Shown: piece after piece, positions 4,325-5,194 of the stretch
How the letters are laid out: every line of letters starts with the position of its first letter
Numbering within the stretch: the stretch's first letter is position 1
Assembly: GCA_028873745.1 (NCBI GenBank)
Contig: JAPPNT010000236.1
Location: forward strand, 1 to 5,194
Direction: 5' to 3'
Length of the DNA stretch: 5,194 nucleotides
Origin: Chloroflexota bacterium
GTDB taxonomy: Bacteria > Chloroflexota > Dehalococcoidia > Lucifugimonadales > UBA1127
Notes under the pieces: generated by a model
What the model was told of the DNA's origin: nothing
The model's database searches: none
What the model saw: only the letters and a program-made list of their open reading frames with translations
Translations under genes and position numbers: made by a program

Positions 4325-5194
4325 ATGGCAAGGAGCTCCAACCCTATACGGTTCGGCATCAACCCCCGCAACATCCCGTACGAGCGCGTGGTGTCCGTCG
4401 CGCAGGCTGCCGAGGCGGCCGGGTTCGACGTCATCTCCTTCAGCGACCGCCCGCCGGAACCGAGCATGGAGGGATGGACGCTGGCGACGGCCGTCGCCGT
4501 GCAGACGCAGCGCATCGCCGTCACCCACTCAACGCTGAACGTGCCCTTCCGCAACCCGGCGCTGCTCGCCAAGATGGCCTCGACGCTGGACGTGATGACG
4601 GGCGGCGGGCGCGTCATCCTAACCCTTGGCGCGGGCGGGCAGGAGACCCACTACCGCACCTACGGCATCGAATTCGGCTCGCCCGGCGAGCGCGTGACCG
4701 ACCTTGAAGACGCCATCGCCATCATGCGTGGCCTCTGGGCCAACGAGAGCTTCTCGTACGAGGGACGGCAGTTCTCGGTCGAGGAGTGCTCGGCGCCGCC
4801 GGCCCCGCTCGGCCCCATCCCTATCATCATCGGCGCGGGCGGACCGCGAATGCTCCGCTACACCGGCGCCCACGCCGAGGGTTGGATCAAGAACGGCGGC
4901 TGGCCGGAGAGCCACGAGCAATACCTGGGCCTCCTCGGCCCCATCGAGGCCGCCGCCGAGGCCGCGGGCCGCGACCCGAGCACGATCTACCGCGTGCTCA
5001 ACGGCACGGGCTACATCGGCAACGAGGACCCGGACACCGTCGTCCCCCAGACGTTCGGTCGACGCGGCGGGCTCATGGGCAACGACGACAAGATCCTGTC
5101 GACCATCGACGAGTTCGTCGGCCTTGGCGTCGACTCGTTCCACCTGCAGTTCCCCAACGACGTCCTGGAGGAGCAGCTGGCGCAGTTCGGCGAG
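4325..5194 (+). CDS. LLM-class flavin/F420-dependent oxidoreductase (luciferase-like), 3' end missing
   Basis: The 290 residues present belong to the bacterial luciferase-like TIM-barrel family, which uses FMN or coenzyme F420 to oxidise or reduce small organic molecules in the cytoplasm. Seen in order: first strand and helix RFGINPRNIPYERVVSVAQ (9-27), AAEAAGFDVISFSD (28-41), THSTLNVPFRNPALLAKMASTLD (67-89), and the family hallmark RVILTLGAGGQETHYRTYGI (96-115) followed by GERVTDLEDAIAIMRGLW (121-138). Next come PIPIIIGAGGPRMLRY (164-179), typical of the strand that contacts the cofactor phosphate, and the late DEFVGLGVDSFHLQFP (262-277). The reading frame runs off the right edge; since the late LGVD.F motif is already present, probably only a short C-terminal piece is missing. 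The sequence does not decide between FMN and F420, nor the substrate. It is the third gene of the probable operon. Confidence 0.9.
   Translation, partial: MARSSNPIRFGINPRNIPYERVVSVAQAAEAAGFDVISFSDRPPEPSMEGWTLATAVAVQTQRIAVTHSTLNVPFRNPALLAKMASTLDVMTGGGRVILTLGAGGQETHYRTYGIEFGSPGERVTDLEDAIAIMRGLWANESFSYEGRQFSVEECSAPPAPLGPIPIIIGAGGPRMLRYTGAHAEGWIKNGGWPESHEQYLGLLGPIEAAAEAAGRDPSTIYRVLNGTGYIGNEDPDTVVPQTFGRRGGLMGNDDKILSTIDEFVGLGVDSFHLQFPNDVLEEQLAQFGE

Noticed and set aside
4320..4538. Alternative ATG at 4320 for the third gene
   Set aside because: It is one base from AGGAGGA's end, in a different frame, and its product lacks the LLM motifs seen from 4325.

Overview
The window looks like chromosomal DNA from a GC-rich bacterium. 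Coding sequence shows strong G/C preference at third codon positions, good AGGAGG-type ribosome binding sites in the rightward genes, and no phage, transposase or plasmid genes. A very large FAD/Fe-S 2-hydroxyacid dehydrogenase, a flavin-type luciferase-like monooxygenase and short REP-like interspersed repeats would fit an uncultured Chloroflexota (Dehalococcoidia/SAR202-like) genome. That placement is an inference from gene content and style; no marker gene here proves it.

Layout. Positions 1-318 hold the 5' part of a leftward gene, the N-terminus of RsmG (16S rRNA G527 N7-methyltransferase), running off the left edge. Its ATG sits directly behind an extended -10 promoter, so the transcript is probably leaderless. 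Positions 319-735 are a non-coding divergent intergenic region with three repeat structures: a REP-like copy (351-374), a hairpin (450-471), and an AT-rich cluster (507-675) with four CAGCTACG units spaced 34/36/36 bp. Three of those units carry a 15-bp palindrome, and the cluster is bracketed by 10-bp inverted repeats. A second extended -10 promoter and a Shine-Dalgarno site lead into the rightward genes.

The rightward set is a tightly packed probable operon: a 984-aa FAD-binding/Fe-S/CCG-domain dehydrogenase (736-3690), a 201-aa TPR protein (3698-4303, 7-bp gap) and an LLM-class flavin/F420 oxidoreductase (4325 to the right edge, 21-bp gap). The first and third genes are redox enzymes; the TPR protein could be an adaptor or scaffold. 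A joint role in oxidising small organic acids or other organic substrates is plausible but not shown by the sequence.

The most striking observation is that a REP-like inverted pair (about 2888-2954) lies inside the dehydrogenase reading frame. It is translated as a low-complexity linker between the ferredoxin-like and CCG domains without breaking the gene. Its first half matches the intergenic REP copy at 351-374 (opposite strand) at 23 of 24 positions. The palindrome cluster upstream of the operon is the other item worth following up. I see no CRISPR array, tRNA, rRNA, riboswitch or defence system.
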